DNA of 64,000 bases from Bog-950 sp046329535 (GTDB lineage: Bacteria; Bacteroidota; Bacteroidia; Chitinophagales; LD1). The translations under genes and the position numbers were made by a program. The stretch lies in the NCBI GenBank assembly GCA_046329535.1, contig JAXLUN010000001.1, positions 62,001 to 126,000 of the forward strand. The letters are read 5' to 3'. Within the stretch, counting starts at the first letter, position 1; the number at the start of each line of letters is the position of its first letter. Below the pieces are notes generated by a model, which worked only from the letters and a program-made list of their open reading frames with translations, searched no databases and was not told where the DNA came from. Of the stretch, positions 9,504 to 16,701 are shown one piece after another.

Positions 9504-10004
9504 GGTTTTTAAATTTAAAAGGTTATTAAATAATTACACCCTCTAAACGCAAAACCATTTTCAGTTAGTATGTTTCAATAGTCATAATACTGTCAAAAAA
9601 TCTTAACGCTGCTTTGCATTTTAAGTCCTCTCCTTCGGTCAGGAGTGGGGTAAGGTCTTTCCATGTCAATCCTGTTTTGAAGCATGTCAAACGGGCTTCT
9701 AAGTATGTCAATTTAACAACTGAACGTGTCAGCCATCCTTTTAAGGCTGTCAATTATATCTCACGCTTAGTAAAACACATTTCTAAGCATGTCAGCTTCG
9801 TAACGGGCCATGTCAATCCGCCTTCTATGCGTGTCAGTCATATTTTGAAAACCTGCATCACTGCATAATATAGGTCTTTCACTGCTTCGGGCTGTGGTCT
9901 GTCCCGCATTTTCATGTTCAGTCTCGTAATATTTTAGATAAAACAAACGCTGAAATGATAAAGACAAAGTTCAGGTAGAGAATAGTTTGCCCCACCCTGA
10001 AAAA
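9504..10004. other. Gene-poor intergenic stretch
   Basis: No convincing gene: the short frames here begin with TTG, lack family resemblance, and those on the two strands overlap each other. The stretch holds a 21-bp-phased repeat array (9664-9852). Just before it, about 9622-9657, is a pyrimidine-rich segment with a small dyad (CTCC, 8 bases, GGAG) that resembles a widespread Bacteroidota intergenic repeat as I remember it. Bases 9853-10004 show nothing else. Confidence 0.6.
9664..9852. repeat. 21-bp-period tandem array, core TGTCA
   Basis: TGTCA occurs at 9664, 9685, 9706, 9727, 9748, 9790, 9811 and 9832, each a multiple of 21 bases apart; only the unit at 9769 has lost the core (AGTAA). 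Units are diverged elsewhere but share TGTCA(A/G) at positions 1-6 and roughly CTTCTAAGCA at positions 12-21. A 21-base period is two turns of B-DNA and also seven codons. Read on the + strand it gives an uninterrupted heptad pattern (HVNPVLK, HVKRASK, YVNLTTE, RVSHPFK); on the minus strand it gives pieces such as LTYLEAR and LTCFKTG. Neither reading has an ATG start. Confidence 0.85.
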
Positions 10005-10039
10005 TTTGTGCTGAAATAATTTTATTGCTTGTAGATTTG
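10005..10039 (+). promoter_or_regulatory. Promoter of the EVE-domain gene
   Basis: TTTG at 10005-10008 and a perfect TAnnTTTG element (TAGATTTG, 10032-10039) are separated by 23 bases, the Bacteroidota sigma-factor pattern. A leader of ~57 bases to ATG 10103 is implied. Confidence 0.6.
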
Positions 10040-10102
10040 CTTGGTCATAACGCTTCAATCTCTGAATTGATGCGATTAAACAACAACCATTAACTACCTG
10101 TT

Positions 10103-10516
10103 ATGAACTACTGGCTTATTAAATCTGACCCGGAGACATATTCTTTCGAGCGAATGAAAAAAGAGAAGGTTACCTTTTGGGATGGCGTGCGTAACTATGC
10201 GGCCCGTAACAATATGAAGGCCATGAAAAAAGGCGACCTGCTTTTCTTTTACGAAAGCATGAACGGAGAGCCTTCTATTGTGGGTATCGTTAAACTGGTC
10301 AAAGAATTTTATCAGGACCCCAGCACCGATGAGACCGCCTGGGTATGTGTAGATGTGGAATTTAAAGAGTCCATGAAACGTCCGGTTACCTTAGCCGAAG
10401 TGAAGAAAAATCCTAAGCTGTCACAAATGGCCTTAGTAAGATTGTCCCGACTAAGCGTGCAGCCTGTTACCAAAGAGGAATGGGAGGAGGTCATCCGCAT
10501 GTCTAAAGTTAAATAA
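10103..10516 (+). CDS. EVE domain protein (THYN1-like)
   Basis: 137 residues from ATG 10103, the usual length for bacterial stand-alone EVE proteins. It opens with MNYWLIKSDPETYSFERM and continues TFWDGVRNYAARN and KKGDLLFFYES, hallmarks of the EVE (PUA-like) fold related to human THYN1. Family members bind modified bases (methylated cytosine or modified RNA nucleotides) in an aromatic cage; that role is inferred from the family. No restriction or defence gene is next to it, so a housekeeping role is more likely than a defence cassette. The J-domain gene follows after 6 bases, suggesting co-transcription. Confidence 0.9.
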   Translation: MNYWLIKSDPETYSFERMKKEKVTFWDGVRNYAARNNMKAMKKGDLLFFYESMNGEPSIVGIVKLVKEFYQDPSTDETAWVCVDVEFKESMKRPVTLAEVKKNPKLSQMALVRLSRLSVQPVTKEEWEEVIRMSKVK

Positions 10517-10522
10517 ACAACG

Positions 10523-11203
10523 GTGGCCAATAAATTTTCATTCAGTAACCTGATTGATTCGGTATCCAGATTGATAGCAGAGGAGCAAGTGCAGCAAAAG
10601 AAACTCTCACCTCAGCAGCAGTCTCACCAGCAGGAGATAGAAAATGCCATTCTTGTTTTATCGGCAGAGGTGATTCGCTGCGATAAGAATTTTACGGAAG
10701 ACACCGAGAAGTTTATTCATGAATTTCTTCAACGTCAGTTTGGAAGGGGGAATAAAAAGCATCGCACAGATTCCGTCAGCCATCATATAGAAACAGGCAC
10801 CGAGCCCTATACAAAAATTGCCTGTAAAGAATTAAAGCTACTCACCACGCACGATTCGCGAATCAGCATCATTCGTTTTTTGTTTGGCATTGCCGCAGCC
10901 GATGATTTTGTAAACGCCAAAGAGACTCGGGTTATTCATCGTATCTCCGGTTATCTGGGTATCAGCGAGAAAGACTTTAAGGAGGTAAAGTATGCTGTGT
11001 TGCAGAATAACAACCCCTACTACGCATTGGACATAGATGAAGATGCCTCCTGGGAACAGATAAAGCAGGCATACCGAAGAATGGTTTTGAAACATCACCC
11101 CGATAAGCGGGAGCATCATATTACGGAAGAAGAGGCAACACAGCGTTTCAGAGGAATACAACGGGCCTTTGAAATTATTAAACAACAAATGGGCAAGGAA
11201 TAA
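10523..11203 (+). CDS. TerB-like / C-terminal J-domain co-chaperone (DjlA-like)
   Basis: 226 residues starting at GTG 10523 (MANKFSF). Residues ~30-150 form a helical TerB/DjlA-like region (FGIAAADDFVNAKETRVIHR). Residues ~165-226 are a J domain with YYALDIDEDASWEQIKQAYR and the diagnostic HPD in LKHHPDKR. The order, TerB-like then J at the C-terminus, is that of DjlA, but there is no N-terminal membrane segment, so this form should be cytosolic. It should stimulate DnaK ATPase through HPD; client unknown. It follows the EVE gene by 6 bases. Confidence 0.85.
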   Translation: MANKFSFSNLIDSVSRLIAEEQVQQKKLSPQQQSHQQEIENAILVLSAEVIRCDKNFTEDTEKFIHEFLQRQFGRGNKKHRTDSVSHHIETGTEPYTKIACKELKLLTTHDSRISIIRFLFGIAAADDFVNAKETRVIHRISGYLGISEKDFKEVKYAVLQNNNPYYALDIDEDASWEQIKQAYRRMVLKHHPDKREHHITEEEATQRFRGIQRAFEIIKQQMGKE

Positions 11204-11232
11204 GCCTGACCGAATCTTCTATCTAATAAAAT

Positions 11233-11240
11233 TACCTTCG
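11233..11240 (+). promoter_or_regulatory. Promoter -7 element close to desaturase start
   Basis: TACCTTCG (11233-11240), a one-mismatch form of TAnnTTTG, ends only 4 bases before ATG 11245. With a start site ~5-7 bases downstream of the element, the mRNA would be leaderless or nearly so. No clear -33 TTTG was found. Confidence 0.45.
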
Positions 11241-11244
11241 CCCT

Positions 11245-12186
11245 ATGCTCCGTTATAAAGCCGATAGAAGAACGTTACTGAATGTAATTCTGTATTTTGT
11301 GGTGGCTGTTACCCCTTGGTTACTCTGGCCGGCAATGAATACCTGGCAGATTTTTCTGTGGGTTGTTGCAAACTGTTTAATGTCATTTATCTGTGCAACC
11401 ATTGTTCATAACACCATCCACGTACCTATTTTTTACAAGCGTTGGCTGAATAAAGTGTTTCAGGTAGTTCTTAGTTTTACTTATGGGCATTCTACCAGTG
11501 CCTATGTGCCGGGTCATAACTTCAGCCATCATAAATATACCCAAACTCCCAAAGATGCTATTCGTACTTCTAAGGCAAGATTTCGAATTAACCTGCTGAA
11601 TCAGCTTTTCTTTTTCTTTATTATGAGTGGAGATATATTGAAAGGAGAAATACGTTTTGCGCGAAAGATGTATACCGAACGTCCGGCCTGGTTTCGTCAG
11701 TATGCGTTGGAGATGCTTCTGGTTATTGGAACTAAAGTAATACTGGCTTTTATTAACTGGAAATGCTTTGTGTTGTTTGTATTAATACCACATCAGTATG
11801 CTGCCTGGGGCATTGTAGGCACCAACTATTTTCAACATGACGGGTGCGATGAAGAGCATCCCTACAATCACAGCCGAAATTTTACCGGCTCGTGGTTAAA
11901 CTGGTTATTGTTCAATAACGGATATCATGGCGCGCACCACATGAAACCCAACCTGCATTGGAGTTTGTATCCGGAGTATCATGCTGCACATGTTCGGCCA
12001 TTTGTTCATGTTTCTCTCGATAGGAAATCACTTTTATCTTACTTGGTTGCCACACACATATATCCGGCCAAACGTATAAACTACCTCGGTGAGCCTTTGG
12101 TTCTTTCTGCGGCTGTTAAAGATGAAGATTGGGTAGGTGAGGTGAAGGTGCAGGAGCACGTTACAGATATGGCCGGGTCTTACTGA
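11245..12186 (+). CDS. Membrane fatty acid desaturase
   Basis: 313 residues from ATG 11245. The three His boxes of membrane di-iron desaturases are present: HNTIH at 55-59, HNFSHH at 91-96 and HGAHH at 228-232. Hydrophobic segments near 12-50 and 155-190 bracket them. The family uses O2 and reduced electron carriers to insert double bonds in acyl chains or hydroxylate related lipids; the exact substrate cannot be told from sequence. A carotenoid hydroxylase/ketolase-like role is possible but the length and spacing fit desaturases. Monocistronic by context; the next gene is on the opposite strand. Confidence 0.85.
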   Translation: MLRYKADRRTLLNVILYFVVAVTPWLLWPAMNTWQIFLWVVANCLMSFICATIVHNTIHVPIFYKRWLNKVFQVVLSFTYGHSTSAYVPGHNFSHHKYTQTPKDAIRTSKARFRINLLNQLFFFFIMSGDILKGEIRFARKMYTERPAWFRQYALEMLLVIGTKVILAFINWKCFVLFVLIPHQYAAWGIVGTNYFQHDGCDEEHPYNHSRNFTGSWLNWLLFNNGYHGAHHMKPNLHWSLYPEYHAAHVRPFVHVSLDRKSLLSYLVATHIYPAKRINYLGEPLVLSAAVKDEDWVGEVKVQEHVTDMAGSY

Positions 12187-12218
12187 GTTTTCGGTTGTAT
12201 CTCTGTTCTTGTAAAATT

Positions 12219-12749
12219 TTAGAGATTATCTAAAATAAAATCTACCCGTAAATCAGCCTTTAATACCGGCACTCTCACTATAGGAAATGGCAGCGATTCA
12301 TACACCTCAATTAATGCCTGATGTATTTTTTTTTGAGCTGCGTCATCTTCCATACGGGCATAATCGTTTACAAGCGGCAAACAATCCAGAATGAAAATTT
12401 TTCTGTACGAAATATTCTGCAAAGCATCTTTCAGCTCTTTATCTTCAGGAAGATTCAGAAAATGATAGTATGCATGAACATCCGGAACCGCCCGGTCAAA
12501 AAAGATCACATCATGGGGTGAGAGCTGTTTTTCCTGTTCAATCTGCAGTTTCAGTACTGCCAGCTGAAACTCCCTTAAGTGATTTCGAACATCTTCTACC
12601 GTTCTCCCATTCATCTGCTGCATGTCTATGTAATGCCGGGCATGCTCAATGGTGGTTTTATATCCTCTTTCTTTCAGAATATTTACGGTAGTTGTTTTTC
12701 CCGAACTGGGGCCGCCTGTAATTACATACCAGTTTGTATTTCTATTCAA
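12219..12749 (-). CDS. AAA_28 / NadR-like P-loop ATPase
   Basis: 176 residues with a Walker A motif at 13-20 (GPSSGKTT) and a Walker-B-like FFDRAVPDVHAYY, typical of the AAA_28 family related to the NadR ribosylnicotinamide kinase domain. The likely job is phosphorylation of a small molecule or nucleoside; the substrate is unknown. The start is TTG 12749, placing the P-loop 12 residues from the N-terminus as is usual. It lies 34 bases downstream of the MFS gene on the same strand, so co-transcription is plausible. Confidence 0.8.
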   Translation of the reverse strand: MNRNTNWYVITGGPSSGKTTTVNILKERGYKTTIEHARHYIDMQQMNGRTVEDVRNHLREFQLAVLKLQIEQEKQLSPHDVIFFDRAVPDVHAYYHFLNLPEDKELKDALQNISYRKIFILDCLPLVNDYARMEDDAAQKKIHQALIEVYESLPFPIVRVPVLKADLRVDFILDNL

Positions 12750-12783
12750 TGTTTTTCTGTTTGATGAATACGCTGAAACTTGA

Positions 12784-14031
12784 CTAAATCTCCTGTTTGA
12801 TTTCTGCCGGTTTAAAGTAGAAGAAGAACACCAGCCAGGCCAGCATAGTCATCATGGCGGCTACAATCATGGGTAATCTTACATCAAAGTTGAGCAGAAA
12901 GCCGGCAATGATTGGTGGAAAGGTAAAGGCAAAAGATTGCAGTGACTGTTGTATTCCTAAAATTTCACCTTGATTTTCTTTGGAACCCAGTGAGGAAACT
13001 ATACTGGTTTGATTCGGTTGAGTTAATCCTTGAAAAACTGCCACAAAGGGATTAATTAGATAGAGCATATAAACCTGTTCAGGTAACAGCAAAACAAGAA
13101 TGGCAATGGCTGCACCAATTAAAGATACCCGAAGAATTTTTGAAGGAGTATATCGCTTGGCTAATTGTCGGGTAATACCTCCTTGTGTTACAACAATCCA
13201 AATACCCAGGTAGCCGAAAAGCAGGCCAATTTGCCGGGTACTGAAATGAAATTTTTGAAGCAGGTAAACTTGATTAAACTGCATAAAAAAACTCCAGCCA
13301 AAAGCCTGTAAAAAAATAGTTAGTAAAATCACCCGCATGTTTACCAACTGAAAAGCTTTTTTCAGATTACTAATACCGGCAAAGAGAGTCAGTTGTTTAT
13401 CTTGAACCGATGGTAAAAAAGTTTCCGGGAACTGCTTGTAAACATAAAGCATGTTAAGCAGGGTGAGCAGTGCCGTGAACATTAAAGGGGTAGATGCACT
13501 AAACCAGGAAACAATCTCAGATGAGGATAGAAGACCTCCTAATGTAGGGCCCAGAATAAAACCTAAACCAAAGGCCATACCAACGATGCCGAAATTTTTG
13601 GCTTTTTCTTCCGGTTTGCTAACATCGGCTAAGGCGGCCATAGCAATAGAAATATTGCCCCCGGTAAATCCGGGCAAAGCACGAGCAAAAAAGAGTAACC
13701 AGATTAGTTTTAATCGGATAGCAAAGGCGAATAAAACGTAACCGATGAAGGTTCCTACCAGAGTAATTTGAAGTATCCGCTTGCGTCCGAATTTATCAGC
13801 CAATGTTCCTAAAATGGGAGCACCGAAAAATTGGAAAAAAGGATATGTTGCCGCCAGAAAACCATACATGATATTGCGTGTGTAAACTGAGGTATCCGGA
13901 CTCAGAATGCTATGTTCCGGACTAAGAAATAGACCGGGTGTAATAGGAATAATAATTCCTATACCGAGCATATCTATAAAGATGGTGATGAAGATGGCGA
14001 GAATGGGGCTGATCTTCTTTTTACTTTGCAT
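12784..14031 (-). CDS. MFS efflux transporter (TetA/multidrug type)
   Basis: ATG 14031 gives 415 residues beginning MQSKKKISPIL; a longer TTG-initiated form is possible but adds no conserved sequence. About 12 hydrophobic segments are visible. The first contains FIDMLGIGIIIP, typical of the TetA/Bmr drug:H+ antiporter branch, and the loop 2-3 motif A reads GTLADKFGRKR. It should export a small hydrophobic compound by proton exchange at the inner membrane; a sugar or metabolite substrate cannot be excluded. It precedes the NadR-like ATPase gene. Confidence 0.85.
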   Translation of the reverse strand: MQSKKKISPILAIFITIFIDMLGIGIIIPITPGLFLSPEHSILSPDTSVYTRNIMYGFLAATYPFFQFFGAPILGTLADKFGRKRILQITLVGTFIGYVLFAFAIRLKLIWLLFFARALPGFTGGNISIAMAALADVSKPEEKAKNFGIVGMAFGLGFILGPTLGGLLSSSEIVSWFSASTPLMFTALLTLLNMLYVYKQFPETFLPSVQDKQLTLFAGISNLKKAFQLVNMRVILLTIFLQAFGWSFFMQFNQVYLLQKFHFSTRQIGLLFGYLGIWIVVTQGGITRQLAKRYTPSKILRVSLIGAAIAILVLLLPEQVYMLYLINPFVAVFQGLTQPNQTSIVSSLGSKENQGEILGIQQSLQSFAFTFPPIIAGFLLNFDVRLPMIVAAMMTMLAWLVFFFYFKPAEIKQEI

Positions 14032-14061
14032 GAAGCGAATAAATGTAAAATATACCAACCG

Positions 14062-14583
14062 CTACTCTATTCGGATGTCTCCATGGCCTTTGTAATACAC
14101 GGAATCCTGTGCATTGCTGAAACTGTAGTACAAACGGTAATACTCATTTTTTCTGAAAGCGGTGTTAGTTGTAAAGTCCAGCGGTATCCAGGTTACTCCA
14201 CCGTTGAATTTATGAGTGTTGTAGTAGAGTATCTGCATCTCAGTATTAACACAGGCCAATTTCATTTTGCACGCGTATTCGCTATTTACTCCCAATATAA
14301 AAATGCCGTTACCCGGATTAGGGCAAGGTGCAGATACTTCGATCCATCCGGTCAGTGTATCAGACACCGAGAGGGTATCGTTAAATTTAAGTAGAGCACT
14401 TTCCTGGGCGGTCCAATAGCTATCAAATGTCCAGTCGGTAGAGTCGGGGTCTCCAAAAGTTACACAGTGAATATCAGTTGTAGTAAGTTTAGAAAAGTCA
14501 AGCGGTGTGGTGTTGTCTTTTTTACAGCCATTGATTGCAAGAGCCAGTAACATCAATACAACTGTCCTGAAAGAATACATCAT
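14062..14583 (-). CDS. Lipoprotein of unknown function, coupled to PorQ
   Basis: 173 residues. The N-terminus MMYSFRTVVLMLLALAINGC is a lipoprotein signal with lipidated Cys at 20 (NGC|KKD). The mature part is beta-rich with no recognised motif. Its ATG at 14583 begins directly after the TAG of porQ (14584-14586) with no intervening base, so translational coupling is likely. That suggests, but does not prove, a role near the outer membrane with PorQ or a T9SS client. Confidence 0.75.
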   Translation of the reverse strand: MMYSFRTVVLMLLALAINGCKKDNTTPLDFSKLTTTDIHCVTFGDPDSTDWTFDSYWTAQESALLKFNDTLSVSDTLTGWIEVSAPCPNPGNGIFILGVNSEYACKMKLACVNTEMQILYYNTHKFNGGVTWIPLDFTTNTAFRKNEYYRLYYSFSNAQDSVYYKGHGDIRIE

Positions 14584-15660
14584 CTATATTTTCTGGTTCT
14601 CACTGGTGGGTGCGGTTTTCTTTTTCACGAAGCCCGAGGTGTAAACAGTAAATGTAAAGTGATTCATTACCTGTCCTTGAGCCATAGGTTGAAATCCGTA
14701 ACTGAAATCAAACTGGCGGATGCGAACACCTAAGCCGAACGAAAGCCCGGGAACTCCTCTTTTTGTAGCCAGTTTTAATTCCTGTTGGCGAAGATGGTTA
14801 TAGGCCACATCTATCCGAACAATTTTCTTGATATTAAACTCTACTCCGATAATCACATGGCGGAAGAGTTTGTCGCCAATATATTTCTTGGGTTTATTCT
14901 CAGATGTGTCTGTAAAAAGATTATCCTGCTGTCTGTCTGCCGGATTGTCATAACGAATATCCCATTGGGTTAAGTGGTGAAAGGTAGCATGCAGACGAAA
15001 AGGTACGCCTTTAAATCCAAAGGAGATACCTGCCTGCAAATCGAAAGGAACAGATTCTTTTACTCCTTTGTTATAGGCCTTGAACTGCCCACCTATATTT
15101 TTAGCTACAATGGAAGCTGTGATATTATGCGCTGTATCGTTGATGGTTACTCCCAGGTCAGCCGCCATACCAACCGAACTATACGGCCCAAGCTGAGAAT
15201 AGATAAATTTGGCATTGGCACCTACCGAAAACAGACGGCCAAACTGGTACCCGTAACCGGCATATAAGTTCATTTCACCGGCATTGAAGTTACCGGTTAT
15301 GTTAGCTGCGTCATCGGTTTCCTTAAACTTACCGTAGGCAATATACTGTAAGCCGAAGCCAAAGGTGCCCGGTATTTTATTAAACCGTTTGCCATACGAT
15401 ACATTGCCGAAATTGATACCACCGGGATAAATTACCGTACTGAATGCTGCTTGCGTATTCATCCTTCTGTTCAATGAAGCTGGATTGGATAATTGTGTAT
15501 TTATATCGTGATCCAGAATGGAAACATTGATGCCGCCCAACGAGGTGATACGCGCATCGGGAGATAAGTTTAGAAACTGATAAGTAGAGCTACCTCCAAC
15601 TTGTGCAGAAGAGAAATGATAAGCCAGTATAAGGATTAGTAATGAAAAGTTCCGTTTCAA
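14584..15660 (-). CDS. porQ: Type IX secretion system protein PorQ
   Basis: 358 residues starting at TTG 15660; no ATG is available, and the signal peptide (MKRNFSLLILILAYHFSSAQ) starts exactly there. The mature protein starts GGSSTYQFLNLSPDARITSLGG, characteristic of PorQ, and continues as a beta-barrel with alternating Gly/aromatic strands (FGFGLQYIAYGKF, MNLYAGYGYQFG). PorQ is an outer-membrane partner of the T9SS, placed in the attachment complex with PorU, PorV and PorZ in Porphyromonas. Here it is followed by a lipoprotein gene with zero spacing rather than by a cytidylate kinase, a neighbour I recall for other genomes. infC lies 92 bases upstream on the same strand. Confidence 0.9.
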   Translation of the reverse strand: MKRNFSLLILILAYHFSSAQVGGSSTYQFLNLSPDARITSLGGINVSILDHDINTQLSNPASLNRRMNTQAAFSTVIYPGGINFGNVSYGKRFNKIPGTFGFGLQYIAYGKFKETDDAANITGNFNAGEMNLYAGYGYQFGRLFSVGANAKFIYSQLGPYSSVGMAADLGVTINDTAHNITASIVAKNIGGQFKAYNKGVKESVPFDLQAGISFGFKGVPFRLHATFHHLTQWDIRYDNPADRQQDNLFTDTSENKPKKYIGDKLFRHVIIGVEFNIKKIVRIDVAYNHLRQQELKLATKRGVPGLSFGLGVRIRQFDFSYGFQPMAQGQVMNHFTFTVYTSGFVKKKTAPTSENQKI

Positions 15661-15752
15661 ACGATACTGTTTTTATTTGAATGCTAATAAACGGAATCGC
15701 TCTCGGAATATTATACAGCCAGGCTGATGATTGTGTAGAAAATGAGGACTAT

Positions 15753-16319
15753 CTATTTCTTTTTACCCTTTGGTGCCAGTGTCATAAACATTTTTTTACC
15801 TTCCAGTGCGGGTAACTGCTCTACAACGGCAATGTCCTTCAACCGGTCGGCAAACTGTAGTAACAGAAGCTCTCCACGTTCTTTAAATACAATAGCCCGA
15901 CCACGAAACATAACAAAAGTACGAACCTTGTTTCCTTCTTTAAGGAAATTTTCGGCATGTTTAGCTTTAAACTCCACATCATGATCATCGGTATTAGGGG
16001 TAAAGCGAATTTCTTTAACCTCTACTTTTTTAGCATTTGCCTTAATATCTTTTTCCTTTCTTTTCTTCTCGTAAAGGAACTTATTGTAGTCAACAATTTT
16101 ACAAACAGGAGGTGTTGCGTTGGGTGATATCTCTACCAAATCAAGCCCTTGTTCTATCGCCATATCAATAGCCTGGCGGGTGTTATAAATGCCGGGGGTA
16201 ATATTTTCGCCTACCAATCGAACTTCGATGGCGCGTATTTTTTCGTTAATGGAGTGTTCTGCTTCTTTTTTAAAGGGAGTTCTGCCGAAGCGGTTGTTGG
16301 GGCGTGGAGACGTACTCAA
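15753..16319 (-). CDS. infC: Translation initiation factor IF-3
   Basis: 188 residues with both IF-3 domains: N-terminal (INEKIRAIEVRLVGENITPG, LDLVEISPNATPPVCKI) and C-terminal (KEIRFTPNTDDHDVEFKAKH, VRTFVMFRGRAIVFKERG). IF-3 binds the 30S subunit, keeps subunits apart and checks the start codon. The only usable start is TTG 16319; upstream in frame are CAT, AAA, AAC, ACC, AAA, AAT and then TAA. An unusual infC start is known in E. coli (AUU) for autoregulation, though UUG is a milder case. Unlike most bacteria, no rpmI (L35) or rplT (L20) follows and thrS is not before it. Confidence 0.95.
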   Translation of the reverse strand: MSTSPRPNNRFGRTPFKKEAEHSINEKIRAIEVRLVGENITPGIYNTRQAIDMAIEQGLDLVEISPNATPPVCKIVDYNKFLYEKKRKEKDIKANAKKVEVKEIRFTPNTDDHDVEFKAKHAENFLKEGNKVRTFVMFRGRAIVFKERGELLLLQFADRLKDIAVVEQLPALEGKKMFMTLAPKGKKK

Positions 16320-16351
16320 ATGTTTGTTGGTTTTATTTTATAATTCTGAAG

Positions 16352-16359
16352 CAAAGGTA
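16352..16359 (-). promoter_or_regulatory. Promoter -7 element of infC
   Basis: On the minus strand 16359-16352 reads TACCTTTG, a perfect TAnnTTTG. It implies a leader of ~25 bases to TTG 16319, so infC probably has its own promoter rather than depending on the gene upstream. No exact -33 TTTG at normal spacing was seen. Confidence 0.55.
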
Positions 16360-16407
16360 ATAAAACATATCATAGCGTAAAACAGTGCAAGCACTTCCTT
16401 TACTACA

Positions 16408-16695
16408 TTATTTGAATTTAGCCGTCTTATCTTCGGCCAGTATGTTTTTTCCTCCGCACAAATGCATTTTCGTGTAAATCAGAAATTGAATTTCATGCTG
16501 GCTGTAACAAAAATCGTGTAACTGTTTTATTACTTCATTCACCACTTCGTATTCCCCTTCCAGCACGGTATCTAACGGTCCAACGGTATAGCTGATCCCA
16601 GAACGCTGAATAATGGCTATGGCCTCATCTACTACTGCAAAAGCTTGAGTTATTGGAGTAAGCGGAACAACCTGAATGGCTGCATTGACTATCAT
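16408..16695 (-). CDS. Thiamine-binding protein, MTH1187/UPF0045 family
   Basis: 95 residues, the usual size of this small ferredoxin-like family. Family features are the beta-alpha-beta start (NAAIQVVPLTP), the SGISYTVGPLDTVLEGEYE block and a C-terminal helix. Members are oligomeric proteins thought to bind thiamine-like ligands or sulfate; the physiological role is unclear. It lies 6 bases after the metallophosphoesterase gene and is likely in one transcript with it. No thiamine biosynthesis gene or TPP riboswitch was seen nearby. Confidence 0.8.
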   Translation of the reverse strand: MIVNAAIQVVPLTPITQAFAVVDEAIAIIQRSGISYTVGPLDTVLEGEYEVVNEVIKQLHDFCYSQHEIQFLIYTKMHLCGGKNILAEDKTAKFK

Positions 16696-16701
16696 GGAGA
16701 T

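Noticed and set aside
9664..9852. Phased repeats as a CRISPR array
   Set aside because: Units are contiguous 21-mers without constant repeat and variable spacer parts, and no cas gene is nearby.
9565..9967. Short open frames on both strands through the repeat array as genes
   Set aside because: They start with TTG, lie in conflicting strands and frames, and owe their openness to the repeat; kept only as one hypothesis for the array.
16360..16407. TPP riboswitch near the thiamine-binding protein gene
   Set aside because: The short spacers around 16408-16702 hold no TPP-type conserved boxes and are too short.
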